From positions 1 to 32,440 of the forward strand of contig CAZFLM010000073.1 of the NCBI GenBank assembly GCA_964519955.1: a stretch of DNA of 32,440 bases, read 5' to 3'. The notes under the pieces were generated by a model, which was not told the origin of the DNA, did not search any database, and saw nothing but the letters and a program-made list of their open reading frames with translations. A program made the position numbers and the translations under genes. Position 1 is the stretch's first letter, and every line of letters starts with the position of its first letter. This document shows, piece after piece, positions 15,276 to 23,678 of this stretch. Origin of the DNA: CAZFLM01 sp964519955 (lineage in GTDB: Bacteria > Armatimonadota > Chthonomonadetes > Chthonomonadales > CAJBBX01).

Positions 15276-17147
15276 TTGAGCAAGGAAATCGTAGTCAACG
15301 TGGGTGAGCGCGAGACGCGCATCGCGGTCCTCGAGGACTCGCGTCTCGCGGAGATCCACTACGAGCGCGAGGAGCGCGTGGTCGGCAGCCTGTACAAGGC
15401 CCGAGTCGAGAACGTCCTGCCCGGCATGGACGCGGCCTTCGTGGACATCGGCCTGAACCGCAACGCGTTCCTGTATGTGGGCGACGTGCTGCCCGGGCTC
15501 GACAGCGACGGTGAGGCCTCGCACGAGGGCGGCAGGCGCCGCGGCATGGACGCGGACGTCGACGAGGCCGATGACGACACCGCGGCAGACGGCGGCGACG
15601 ACGAAGCGGCCTCCGATTCCAGCTCCCCGGCCGTCATGCGGCGCGTGCAGCGCTTCCGCAAGACGCTGCGCCGCTCGGCGCTGCGCCGCCAAAGGATCGA
15701 CGAGGTCCTGCGCGTTGGCCAGGAGATCCTGGTGCAAGTCATCAAGGGGCCTCGCGGTACCAAGGGAGCGCGCGTCTCGACGCGCATCTCGCTGCCCGGG
15801 CGCTACCTGGTGCTGATGCCCGAGGCCGACACCATCGGCGTCTCGCGGAAGATCGTGGAAGGGGCCGAGCGCGACCGTCTGAAGCGCATCGGCGAACGCC
15901 TGCGCGAGCCGGGGTTCGGCATCATCATCCGCACGGAGGCCGAGGACAAGCCCGAGCAGGACCTCGTCGCCGACATGGAGTTCCTGGTGAAGCTGTGGCG
16001 CCAGGTGCAGGAGACCGCGCGCAAGGCCAAGGGGCCGACGCTGGTCCACAAGGACCTGACGCTGATCTACAAGACGATCCGCGACGTGTTCGGCTCCGAT
16101 GTCAGCCGCCTGGTCATCGACGACCCGGTGGAGTACGAGAAGGCCAACGAGCTGCTGGAGATGGTCTCGCCCAAGCTGCGGGGCCGGATCCACCTGTACA
16201 CGGGCGAAGTGCCCGTGTTCGATCACTTCAACGTCGAAGCCGAGATCGACCGCTCGATGAAGCGCAAGGTCTGGCTCCGGTCTGGCGGCTACCTGATCAT
16301 CGACGAGACGGAAGCGCTGACGGTGATTGACGTGAACACCGGCAAGTTCACGGGCGGCAGCAGCCTGTCGGAGACGATCGTCAAGACGAACATCGACGCG
16401 GCCAACGAGATCGCCCGGCAGCTCCGGCTGCGCGACATCGGCGGCATCATCGTCATCGACTTCATCGACATGAACCACGCCCGCGACAAGCAGGCCGTCA
16501 TTCGGGCGCTGGAGAACGCGTTGAAGAAGGACCGGTCGCGCACCAAGATCTCGTCGATCAGCGCGCTCGGCCTGGTGGAGATGACCCGCAAGCGCACGAC
16601 GGAGACGGTGGTCGACTTCCTGACCGACTCCTGCCCCGCCTGCGGCGGCCGCGGCAAGGTGCCGTCGCCGGAGACGGTCAGCTTGCTGGCCGAGCGGGAG
16701 CTGCAGCGCGTCGCGCGCAACGGCAAGAAGGAGCGCGAGGCGCTGTACGTCACGTGCAACCCGGCAGTCGCCGAGGTGCTCGTGGGGGCGGACGGCGAGA
16801 ACGTGGACCGCATCGAGCAGGAGCTGCACCACGCGGTGTACGTCCGCGGTGTGCCGGACCTGCCGATGGAGAAGTTCGAGGTGGCGCAGGGAGACGTGGG
16901 CGAGTTCGACCGCAAGTACTGCGCGGCCAAGCGCGGCCAGGTGGTCGACTGCCGCATCATGCGGTCCACGCTGCAGCCCGAGCCCGCCGTCGTGGGGCTG
17001 GCCGACGGCCTGGTCCTCCTGCTCGACGACGGCAAGAAGCACGTCGGGCAGCGGGTAAAGGCGCGTCTGGCCGAGGTTCACCGTTCGTACGCAACCGCCG
17101 GCGTCGTGCCGGGGTCCAACCGGCCCATCGGCGCGGGCGACGCATAG
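15276..17147 (+). CDS. rng: Ribonuclease G/E family endoribonuclease
   Basis: A 623-residue RNase E/G catalytic protein, which cleaves single-stranded A/U-rich RNA in rRNA maturation and mRNA turnover. It reads EIVVNVGERETRIAVLED, then an S1 domain (about 36-175), the RNase H-like and DNase I-like parts with metal ligands Asp352 (LTVIDVNTG) and Asp395 (IVIDFIDM), and the zinc-link CPACGGRGK (Cys453, Cys456) that joins protomers. Between the S1 strands an insertion of about 65 residues (75-140) is highly acidic and then basic. No long RNase E-type scaffold follows, so RNase G is the better name. The start is TTG with AGGAGG twelve bases upstream. It lies 99 bases after the TIGR03936 gene. Confidence 0.93.
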   Translation: MSKEIVVNVGERETRIAVLEDSRLAEIHYEREERVVGSLYKARVENVLPGMDAAFVDIGLNRNAFLYVGDVLPGLDSDGEASHEGGRRRGMDADVDEADDDTAADGGDDEAASDSSSPAVMRRVQRFRKTLRRSALRRQRIDEVLRVGQEILVQVIKGPRGTKGARVSTRISLPGRYLVLMPEADTIGVSRKIVEGAERDRLKRIGERLREPGFGIIIRTEAEDKPEQDLVADMEFLVKLWRQVQETARKAKGPTLVHKDLTLIYKTIRDVFGSDVSRLVIDDPVEYEKANELLEMVSPKLRGRIHLYTGEVPVFDHFNVEAEIDRSMKRKVWLRSGGYLIIDETEALTVIDVNTGKFTGGSSLSETIVKTNIDAANEIARQLRLRDIGGIIVIDFIDMNHARDKQAVIRALENALKKDRSRTKISSISALGLVEMTRKRTTETVVDFLTDSCPACGGRGKVPSPETVSLLAERELQRVARNGKKEREALYVTCNPAVAEVLVGADGENVDRIEQELHHAVYVRGVPDLPMEKFEVAQGDVGEFDRKYCAAKRGQVVDCRIMRSTLQPEPAVVGLADGLVLLLDDGKKHVGQRVKARLAEVHRSYATAGVVPGSNRPIGAGDA

Positions 17148-17151
17148 GCTC

Positions 17152-17264
17152 TACCGGACGGGCACGGAGCCCCATCCCACCGGTTCGTGGTGCGGGATGG
17201 GGCTGCAGGCCCTGCCGGACGGGCACGGAGGCCCATCCCACCGGTGCTTGGTGCGGGATGGGGC
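17152..17264. repeat. 61-bp direct repeat with strong hairpins after rng
   Basis: Two units starting at 17152 and 17213 each hold ACCGGACGGGCACGG-like sequence and a hairpin of CCCCATCCCACC with GGTGCGGGATGGGG (17170-17202 and 17231-17264). The core resembles the reverse complement of the 39-bp repeats. The hairpins start 22 bases after the rng stop and may end or stabilise the transcript, though no T-run follows. The rest of the 17148-17505 gap holds the guaA promoter. Confidence 0.7.
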
Positions 17265-17407
17265 AGATGAGGGTGGGGCTAAGCAATCGCGATCAAAGTT
17301 GTGCGTCGAGGGCACTCGGCGACGCGGTTGCTTGGCCCCTACCCCGGCCGGCCCGGCCCCCATCAGCCGTTCGGTAACGGAGCGAGGGACCTATTCGTCG
17401 CCCGCTC

Positions 17408-17437
17408 TTGACACAGCACCCGGATCGTTGATATACT
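17408..17437 (+). promoter_or_regulatory. Sigma-70-type promoter for guaA
   Basis: TTGACA (17408-17413), an 18-base spacer and TATACT (17432-17437), about 70 bases upstream of the guaA ATG. I looked for a purine riboswitch in the leader and did not recognise one. Confidence 0.8.
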
Positions 17438-17505
17438 GTTTGGGTTGAGGTCTTCCGTTCGTTCCCTTCTCTTCGCACTTTCTCTCACTTCCCGCCGCAG
17501 GTTCC

Positions 17506-19053
17506 ATGCTTCCCAACGCGACAGACGAGATCGTCCTTATCCTCGATTTTGGCGCGCAGTACACCCAGCTCATCGCGCGCAGAGTGCGTGAGGCACGCGT
17601 TTACTGCGAGATCGTGCCATTCGACACGCCCGTCGATGATATCCGGGGGCGCCGCCCCACGGGCATCATCTTCTCCGGTGGCCCGGCCAGCGTCTACGAG
17701 GAGGGCGCGCCGCACTCCGACCCGGCCATCTTCGAACTGGGCGTGCCCGTGCTGGGCATCTGCTACGGGCACCAGCTCATGGGCCTCCAGCTCGGGGCCC
17801 AGGTGGAGCACGCCGAGCGGCGTGAGTACGGCCACGCACAACTGAGCGTGCAGGATCCCGGCAAGCTGTTCGCCGGCCTCGGCGACGACCTGCCCTGCTG
17901 GATGAGCCATGGCGACACCGTGGCCGTCCCGCCGCCCGGCTTCCGCGTGCTCGCCACCACCGCCAGCACGCCGGTGGCCGCGATGGCCGACGACGCGCGC
18001 AAGCTGTACGGCGTCCAGTTCCACCCCGAGGTGGCGCACACGCCGTTCGGCAAGGACCTGTTGCGCAACTTCGTAGTCGAGGTCTGCGGATGCACGCAGA
18101 GCTGGACGCCGGACTCGTTCGTCCGCGAGGCCGTGGAAGCCGTCCGGAACGAAGTGGGCTCCGCGGGCGTCGTATGCGGTGTGAGCGGCGGAATCGACTC
18201 CTGCTGCGTGGCGGCGCTAGTGCACAAGGCCATCGGCGACCAGCTCACCTGCATCTTCGTGGACCACGGGCTGCTGCGCGAGGGTGAGGCCGACCAGGTC
18301 CGCCACGACTTCGCCGAGGCGCTCGGGATCAAGCTGATCTACGTGGACGCGGCCGACCGGTTCATCGACAAGCTGGCCGGGGTCGACGACCCGGAGCGCA
18401 AGCGGAAGATCATTGGCGAGGAATTTGTGAGGGTTTTCGAGGAGGCTGCCGATAATATCCCCGGTGCCGAGTTCCTCGCTCAGGGCACCCTCTACCCGGA
18501 CGTCATCGAAAGCGGTACAAAGACCGCTGCTACCATAAAGACCCACCACAACGTCGGCGGCCTCCCAGAGGACATGTGGCTCAAGGTGATCGAGCCGCTG
18601 CGTTATCTGTTCAAGGACGAGGCGCGCGCCGTCGCCGAAGAGCTTGGCCTTCCCGAAGCCATCGTGTGGCGGCATCCGTTCCCGGGCCCCGGGCTGGCGA
18701 TCCGCATCACCGGCGACGTGACCCGCGAGCGGCTAGAAACGCTGCGCAAGGCCGACGCCATCTTTATCGAGGAGATCCGGCGCGCGGGCCTCTATCGGGA
18801 GATCTGGCAGGCGTTCGCGGTGCTCGCCCCCGGCACGCGCAGCGTCGGCGTGATGGGAGACGCGCGAACCTACGCTCATCCCGTCATCCTGCGGGCCGTC
18901 ACCAGCGAAGACGCGATGACCTCGCACTGGTCGCGGCTGCCATACGACCTGCTCGAGCGCGTCAGCAATCGGATCGTCAACGAGATACCGGGCGTGAACC
19001 GCGTCGTCTATGACGTAAGCTCGAAGCCGCCCGCCACCATCGAATGGGAATAG
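17506..19053 (+). CDS. guaA: GMP synthetase (glutamine-hydrolysing)
   Basis: A 515-residue enzyme that converts XMP to GMP. The class I glutamine amidotransferase domain (about 1-195) has the triad Cys86 (GICYGHQLMG), His173 and Glu175 (VQFHPEV). The ATP pyrophosphatase domain begins near 220 with the P-loop SGGIDS (227-232). The dimerisation domain follows, with HHNVGGLP, HPFPGPGLAIR and the ending VYDVSSKPPATIEWE, all standard. Length is normal. The last codons overlap the start of hpt, so the two purine genes are co-expressed. The ATG at 17506 has only a weak GCAGG ribosome binding site, but the N terminus fits the family length. Confidence 0.97.
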   Translation: MLPNATDEIVLILDFGAQYTQLIARRVREARVYCEIVPFDTPVDDIRGRRPTGIIFSGGPASVYEEGAPHSDPAIFELGVPVLGICYGHQLMGLQLGAQVEHAERREYGHAQLSVQDPGKLFAGLGDDLPCWMSHGDTVAVPPPGFRVLATTASTPVAAMADDARKLYGVQFHPEVAHTPFGKDLLRNFVVEVCGCTQSWTPDSFVREAVEAVRNEVGSAGVVCGVSGGIDSCCVAALVHKAIGDQLTCIFVDHGLLREGEADQVRHDFAEALGIKLIYVDAADRFIDKLAGVDDPERKRKIIGEEFVRVFEEAADNIPGAEFLAQGTLYPDVIESGTKTAATIKTHHNVGGLPEDMWLKVIEPLRYLFKDEARAVAEELGLPEAIVWRHPFPGPGLAIRITGDVTRERLETLRKADAIFIEEIRRAGLYREIWQAFAVLAPGTRSVGVMGDARTYAHPVILRAVTSEDAMTSHWSRLPYDLLERVSNRIVNEIPGVNRVVYDVSSKPPATIEWE

Positions 19054-19586
19054 ATCAGCCCCTGCCCGACATGCCGTCGCGCATCCTGCTTCCCACGGCC
19101 GCCATCCAGGACCGCGTGGCGGAGATGGCGCGGCAGATATCCGATGACTACCGGGGCGAGAACGTCTGCCTCGTCGGGGTGCTGACCGGGGCCGTCGTGT
19201 TCCTGTCCGATCTCATCCGACACCTCGACGTGCCTGTCGAGATCGACTTCGTGGCCGCCTCTTCGTACGGTGAAGCCACCCGTTCGTCGGGCGAGGTCCG
19301 CATCCTGAAGGACGTCGGCCACGCTATCCAGGCGAAGCACGTCATCATCGTCGAGGACATCATCGACACCGGCCTGACCTTGCGCTACCTCGTGGACACG
19401 CTGCGGGCCCGGCAGCCCGCCTCGCTCGCGTGCTGCGTGCTGCTCGACAAACCGTCGCGCCGCGTTGTCGAGGTGCCGGTGGAGTACAGGGGATTCGAGA
19501 TCGAGGACCGGTTCGTGGTGGGTTACGGTCTCGATTACCGCGGGTATTTCAGGAATCTGCCGTACATTGCCGAGCTGACGGCCTGA
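19044..19586 (+). CDS. hpt: Hypoxanthine phosphoribosyltransferase
   Basis: A 180-residue salvage enzyme that joins PRPP with hypoxanthine or guanine to give IMP or GMP. The PRPP-binding motif VIIVEDIIDTGLT lies at residues 100-112. LVGVLTGAVVFLSDLIR, DFVAASSYG and the C-terminal FVVGYGLDYRGYFRNLPYI segment are diagnostic for HPRT. It overlaps the end of guaA by ten bases in another frame, which suggests translational coupling; a start nine codons further in (19071) is possible but has no ribosome binding site. Pairing with guaA places salvage and de novo GMP synthesis in one transcript. Confidence 0.95.
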   Translation: MGIDQPLPDMPSRILLPTAAIQDRVAEMARQISDDYRGENVCLVGVLTGAVVFLSDLIRHLDVPVEIDFVAASSYGEATRSSGEVRILKDVGHAIQAKHVIIVEDIIDTGLTLRYLVDTLRARQPASLACCVLLDKPSRRVVEVPVEYRGFEIEDRFVVGYGLDYRGYFRNLPYIAELTA

Positions 19587-19735
19587 CCGACAGGCCCATC
19601 CCACGGAGCCCCGAACGCTCGAGAACGACGGGCCGGACGAGACCCCGGCCCCCGATCCACACGGAGCGGATCGCCTCCCAACGACGACGGACCGAGACTT
19701 CGGACCGCCCCCCTAACCAGAGGTAATCAACGACC

Positions 19736-21043
19736 ATGGACACTGCTTCCAAGAGGGCCGACGCCGACGAGAAGACGACCAGCCTCGCCGACCTCGAGAA
19801 CAAGAGCCTCGACGACCTGCTGGCTCTTGCCCGAGACTACGGCCTGAACGGCGAGAGCATCGGGCGGCGCGACGAGCTGATCCGCCGGATACTCGAGGCA
19901 TCCGGGGACAAGAGCGGCGTGCTCGTGGCGCACGGCGTGCTCGAGATCCTCCCCGAGGGCTGGGGCTTCCTGAGGCGCAACAACTTCACGCCCAACGCCG
20001 AGGACATCTACGTCTCGCAGACGCAGATCAAGCGGTTCTCGCTCAAGACCGGCGATCTCGTCGCGGGGCAGGTGCGCCCGCCCAAGGACTCCGAGAAGTA
20101 CTTCGGCCTCCTGCGCGTGGAGCTGGTCAACAACCTCGACCCCGAGGTCTCGCGCAACCGCGTCAACTTCGACGATCTGACGCCGATCTACCCGAACGAT
20201 CGGATCGTGCTGGAGACGCAGCCGAACGAGATCGCGGGCCGGTTCATCGACCTCGTGGCGCCCATCGGCAAGGGCCAGCGCGGCACCATCGTCGCCCCGC
20301 CGAAGGCCGGCAAGACCACGCTGCTCAAGACCATCGCCAACGCGGTGACGGCCAACCACCCGGACATGATCCTCCTGGTGCTGCTCATCGACGAGCGACC
20401 GGAAGAGGTCACCGACATCCGGCGGTCCGTGCGCGGCGAAGTCATCAGCTCCACGTTCGACGAGACGCCCGAGAACCACATGCGCGTCGCGGACATGGTG
20501 CTGGAGCAGGCCAAGCGCCTCGTCGAGGCCAAGAACGACGTCATCATCCTGATGGACAGTCTGACGCGCTATACGCGGGCCTCGAACCTGACGGTGAGCC
20601 CAAGCGGGCGCACGCTGTCCGGCGGCCTCGATCCCGCGGCGCTCTACCGGCCGAAACGATTCTTCGGGGCGGCGCGTAACATTGAAGAGGGTGGAAGCCT
20701 CACCATCCTGGCCACCGCGCTCGTCGAAACCGGCAGCCGGATGGACGACCACATCTTCGAGGAGTTCAAGGGCACCGGCAACATGGAGCTGGACCTTGAT
20801 CGAGGCCTCGCGGATCGGCGCATCTTCCCGGCCGTCGACATCGTTCGCTCCGGCACCCGCCACGATGAGCTGCTCTACGACGAGGACACGCTCAAGCGGA
20901 TCACGCAGCTCCGGCGCCTGCTGGCAGGCCTGTCCGACGTCGAGGCCACGGAACTCCTCATCGACCGCCTGCGTCATACCAAATCGAACAAGGAGTTCCT
21001 GAAGATGGTCGACCGCACCATGAAGGGCGGCGACTCAAGCTAG
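19736..21043 (+). CDS. rho: Transcription termination factor Rho
   Basis: A 435-residue hexameric RNA-dependent ATPase that ends transcripts. The N-terminal helical domain (about 15-55) and the cold-shock-like RNA-binding domain (about 58-135, HGVLEILPEGWGFLRRNNF) precede the motor. Walker A is APPKAGKTT (Lys193), and further marks are LIDERPEEVTDIRRSV, LMDSLTRYTRASN and EEFKGTGNMEL. The length is that of compact Rho proteins, with no large N-terminal insertion like that of actinobacteria. The start has AGAGGT eleven bases upstream and a 149-base gap after hpt. Its presence fits the lack of T-run terminators in this window. Confidence 0.97.
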   Translation: MDTASKRADADEKTTSLADLENKSLDDLLALARDYGLNGESIGRRDELIRRILEASGDKSGVLVAHGVLEILPEGWGFLRRNNFTPNAEDIYVSQTQIKRFSLKTGDLVAGQVRPPKDSEKYFGLLRVELVNNLDPEVSRNRVNFDDLTPIYPNDRIVLETQPNEIAGRFIDLVAPIGKGQRGTIVAPPKAGKTTLLKTIANAVTANHPDMILLVLLIDERPEEVTDIRRSVRGEVISSTFDETPENHMRVADMVLEQAKRLVEAKNDVIILMDSLTRYTRASNLTVSPSGRTLSGGLDPAALYRPKRFFGAARNIEEGGSLTILATALVETGSRMDDHIFEEFKGTGNMELDLDRGLADRRIFPAVDIVRSGTRHDELLYDEDTLKRITQLRRLLAGLSDVEATELLIDRLRHTKSNKEFLKMVDRTMKGGDSS

Positions 21044-21106
21044 TCAGGCAGCACATTGCGCGAACGGGGCGCGGCGCGGAAGGCCCGCCCCGGCTGGAGA
21101 ACGGAA

Positions 21107-21619
21107 GTGAGCCAGGACTTCAGGGAGCTATTCGGCGACTGGGACCCCGACAAGGAAGGGCGCCTTCCCGAGGGCGAGCCCGAGAACCGCGGGCCGCGCT
21201 CCCTCGACGAGAAGGAAGTCGCCGTTGTGGGGGTGTTCCAGCACTCCGACGCGATGGGGCTCTCGGAACCGCAGTTCTTCGTGCTGCTGCAGGACAACCA
21301 GGGGCGCCGCGTGCCCATCTGGATCGGCAAGTTCGAGGCCGCGGCGATCTCGATGGCGATCGAGGGCGAGCAGGCGGACCGCCCCCTCACGCACGACCTC
21401 ATCCGCATCCTGCTGGAGCGCACGGGCGTCGCGGTCGAGCGCGTGGTGATTGACGACCTCTGGCAGGACACCTTCTACGCCAAGCTCCACCTCACGCAGA
21501 ACGGCAAGCCCCTCGAGATCGACTGCCGCCCCAGCGACGCCGTGGCGATCGCCGTACGCACCCGCGCGCAGATCCTGATGGCGGAGAACGTGCTGGAGTC
21601 GGTGGAGCAGAAGTTCTAG
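21107..21619 (+). CDS. DUF151 bifunctional nuclease-like protein
   Basis: A 170-residue protein with a DUF151/bifunctional nuclease domain from about residue 40: VVGVFQHSDAMGLSEPQFFV, then RRVPIWIGKFEAAAISMAIE, RPLTHDLIRILLE, and DCRPSDAVAIAVRTRAQI, the most conserved block of the family. Plant and bacterial members have been reported to degrade RNA and DNA; the role in bacteria is unclear. The first 40 residues are charged and not part of the domain. I chose the GTG at 21107, with GGAG seven bases upstream, over a TTG 17 codons earlier. It follows rho by 63 bases and is probably co-transcribed. Confidence 0.88.
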   Translation: MSQDFRELFGDWDPDKEGRLPEGEPENRGPRSLDEKEVAVVGVFQHSDAMGLSEPQFFVLLQDNQGRRVPIWIGKFEAAAISMAIEGEQADRPLTHDLIRILLERTGVAVERVVIDDLWQDTFYAKLHLTQNGKPLEIDCRPSDAVAIAVRTRAQILMAENVLESVEQKF

Positions 21620-21997
21620 GCGGGCGCGGGCGGGGGGGAAACCGGGTTGAAACCCGGTCCTGCCGAGAGCGAAGTCCCCTGCGGGGACTGGACGGCAACG
21701 GCACCCACCCCGGCCTTCGGCCACCCCTCCCGACGCGGGAGGGGACGATGCGAGGGCGCGCGCCTTCCCAGAACGACCACCGCCAGGGCGCACACGCCCG
21801 CTCCGCGGCCCTCGCCCCTTGCGGGAGAGGGTGGCCGAAGGCCGGGAGAGGGGTGTGCCGCGCACAATCCCATGCCCGACGCACACGCCACCTCCGCGGC
21901 CCTCGCCCCTTGCGGGAGAGGGTGGCCGAAGGCCGGGAGAGGGATCGCCGGAACACGCCGCCGTTCTACTCGCTCCTCGCTACTCGCTACTACCCCC
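21620..21997. repeat. Composite palindromic element, copy 3 (inverted), and a 91-bp repeat
   Basis: Just after the DUF151 gene lie ACCGGGTT-GA-AACCCGGT (21641-21658) and AGTCCCC-TGC-GGGGACT (21673-21689). They have the same 14-base spacing as copies 1 and 2, but in opposite orientation. Two copies of a block with TTGCGGGAGAGGGTGGCCG follow at 21801-21852 and 21892-21943 (period 91), and then an inverted version of the TACTCGC heptamers of 1770-1805. The gap separates convergent genes. No coding signal was seen. Confidence 0.75.
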
Positions 21998-23137
21998 TCA
22001 CCCGTCCAGCTTCCCGAATTCACCGCTTAGCAGCGCCATCTTGGCGTCCATGTAGTGGCGGAAGTTGTCCCAGGAGACGTCGGGCGGGACCGTGTGGTCG
22101 ATCGTGGGAATGTAGCCGCCCTCCTCGATGAGGGGGATCAGCTCGCGGAGATGGGCGCGGATGGCGGCGGGGCCCTGCGGCAGAACGCGCTTGTCCACCC
22201 CGCCCCACAGCCGCAGCGACTTGCCGAACCGGCGGCGGAGCTGCATGGGGCTCACGTTCGAGGCGCGCTCGATCGGCCAGAGCGTGTCGACGCCCGCGTC
22301 CATGAAGAGCGAGACCAACGGGGTCGGGTCGCCGTCCGTGTCGATGGCGAAGTAGCGCGTGCCGTGGTCCTTGAAGAACGCGACCATGCGCTTGAGGTGC
22401 GGGAAGATGAACTTGCGGAAGACCTCGGGGCTCACGAGGGGGCCGGACTTCATCGAGAGGTCCTCGTTGAGAGTGAAGTAGTCGACGGGGATCTTCTCCA
22501 GCACGGGGCGGCTGGTCTCGATGATGAAGTCCGCGAAGAACCCCATCATCTCGTGCATGAGCTGCGGGTAGTCGTACCACGCGTAGGAGAGCGCCTCGGT
22601 GCCCATAAACTCGCGCGCGCGCCAGTAGAAGCCGTTCGCGGCGCAGTTCTCGCCCAGGACCAGGGGGCACGCGTTGTCGAGCCAGCTCTCCAGCGTCTTG
22701 CTGCCCTCCAGCGGGTAGCGCTCCGGCAGGCCGGACTTCAGGCGGCGCTTGATGTCCGCGAAGTCGGCAGGGATCTTGACCGGGAACTCCAGATACTGGT
22801 CCATGCACATCCGCGCCCCGCCGATCGAGCCGGCCTTGAGCGCCTTGGTGGTGATCCCGTTGGCGTTGCGGACGATCTCGTACTCGTCGGTGTCCTCGAG
22901 AATCTGGTGCTCGAAGGGCGGGATGAAGCCGTAGTTGACCGGGATGTAGCGCCGCTTGTCGAGCCCGAGTCCCGCCTCCTCGTGGAACCAGTTCCAGGTG
23001 AAGCCGGCCACCGCGTCGGGCGCCTCCTCGCGCCACCGCTCGACGGTCTGCGGCCACACGCCGAGTTCGTGGTTGGGCCGCCGGTCCGACGGCTTGTACT
23101 CCATGCAATCGGTGAAGCGCTTCAGGTCACTGGGCAT
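21998..23137 (-). CDS. Uroporphyrinogen decarboxylase (URO-D) family protein
   Basis: A 379-residue URO-D-fold protein. The C-terminal half carries the family pattern: KDHGTRYFAIDTDGDPTPLV, FMDAGVDTLWPIERASNVSP, RLWGGVDKRVLPQG and a final PPDVSWDNFRHYM. True heme-pathway HemE keeps an N-terminal RxPVWxMRQAGR motif, which is absent here. This is therefore one of the environmental URO-D-like proteins, which include corrinoid-dependent methyltransferases or proteins of unknown role. The ATG at 23137 has AGGGAG seven bases upstream; a longer frame would run into tRNA-His and is rejected. It starts 86 bases after the tRNA-His 3' end on the same strand and may be read from the tRNA promoter. Confidence 0.85.
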   Translation of the reverse strand: MPSDLKRFTDCMEYKPSDRRPNHELGVWPQTVERWREEAPDAVAGFTWNWFHEEAGLGLDKRRYIPVNYGFIPPFEHQILEDTDEYEIVRNANGITTKALKAGSIGGARMCMDQYLEFPVKIPADFADIKRRLKSGLPERYPLEGSKTLESWLDNACPLVLGENCAANGFYWRAREFMGTEALSYAWYDYPQLMHEMMGFFADFIIETSRPVLEKIPVDYFTLNEDLSMKSGPLVSPEVFRKFIFPHLKRMVAFFKDHGTRYFAIDTDGDPTPLVSLFMDAGVDTLWPIERASNVSPMQLRRRFGKSLRLWGGVDKRVLPQGPAAIRAHLRELIPLIEEGGYIPTIDHTVPPDVSWDNFRHYMDAKMALLSGEFGKLDG

Positions 23138-23223
23138 CTCGGGCTCCCTGTGCTGGGTCGGGGGTGGGTGCAGACACAAATGACAGAAGGGCGGAGCGCG
23201 AACGCTCCACCCTCCGACGAATC

Positions 23224-23300
23224 TGGGGCGGCTAACCGGGCTCGAACCGGTGACCTCCAGGGCCACAACCTGGCACTCTAACCTACTGAGCTATAGCCGC
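23224..23300 (-). tRNA. tRNA-His (GTG anticodon)
   Basis: The cloverleaf folds cleanly on the minus strand: acceptor GCGGCTA with TAGCCGC, anticodon stem CCAGG/CCTGG around loop TTGTGGC (anticodon GTG), and T arm ACCGG-TTCGAGC-CCGGT. The C at position 73, the encoded CCA and a G just before position 1 (23301), available for the tRNA-His-specific extra base, all support histidine. It lies seven bases after tRNA-Arg. Confidence 0.96.
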
Positions 23301-23307
23301 CACGACT

Positions 23308-23383
23308 TGGCGCCCCCGGCAGGGATCGAACCTGCGGCCCGCTGCTTAGAAGGCAGCTGCTCTATCCACTGAGCTACAGGGGC
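23308..23383 (-). tRNA. tRNA-Arg (TCT anticodon)
   Basis: Minus-strand cloverleaf with acceptor GCCCCTG/CGGGGGC, anticodon stem GCTGC/GCAGC around loop CTTCTAA (anticodon TCT, reading AGA/AGG), T loop TTCGATC, discriminator G and encoded CCA. It precedes tRNA-His on the same transcript. Confidence 0.96.
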
Positions 23384-23678
23384 ATGCGGCGCGACGCACC
23401 ACGTGCCGATGATCCCAACCACCGGCTTTCATCCGAGCATAGTATAACACATCGCGCGCGCACGGGGCAACTGGCGCAACTGCTCAGCCTCGTTGAGACG
23501 ACTAGCGGATCCCTTCGGGATGACGACAGCTCCCTAGCGCGCAGGCCGAAGCCGTCATGCCGTAGGCATCTGCTTGTCTCACGTATTCGGAGCGGTTCTA
23601 CATGCGGGCCGACTGCCGGCGCGTAACTCGCACGGTCGCACCTGCGTCCAAGAGGCAGTACCCGTCAGGAGGCGCCCG
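23384..23678. other. Gap between the tRNA genes and the ankyrin gene
   Basis: It holds the leftward tRNA promoter, a small palindrome ATCCC-TTC-GGGAT (23518-23530 region) and the ankyrin gene's ribosome binding site. I see no clear rightward promoter and no gene. Confidence 0.6.
23441..23470 (-). promoter_or_regulatory. Sigma-70-type promoter for the tRNA genes
   Basis: On the minus strand: TTGCCC, an 18-base spacer and TATACT, about 58 bases upstream of the tRNA-Arg 5' end. The short A/T-rich block stands out from its surroundings. Confidence 0.7.

Noticed and set aside
15273..17081. 602-residue leftward frame opposite rng
   Set aside because: It is the complement of a well-supported gene and has no recognisable domain or ribosome binding site.
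17438..17505. Purine riboswitch before guaA
   Set aside because: The leader is short and I could not find the paired loops or conserved core of the purine aptamer.
21998..23266. Longer URO-D protein starting at 23266
   Set aside because: Its first codons would lie inside tRNA-His; an ATG with AGGGAG at 23137 fits the family.
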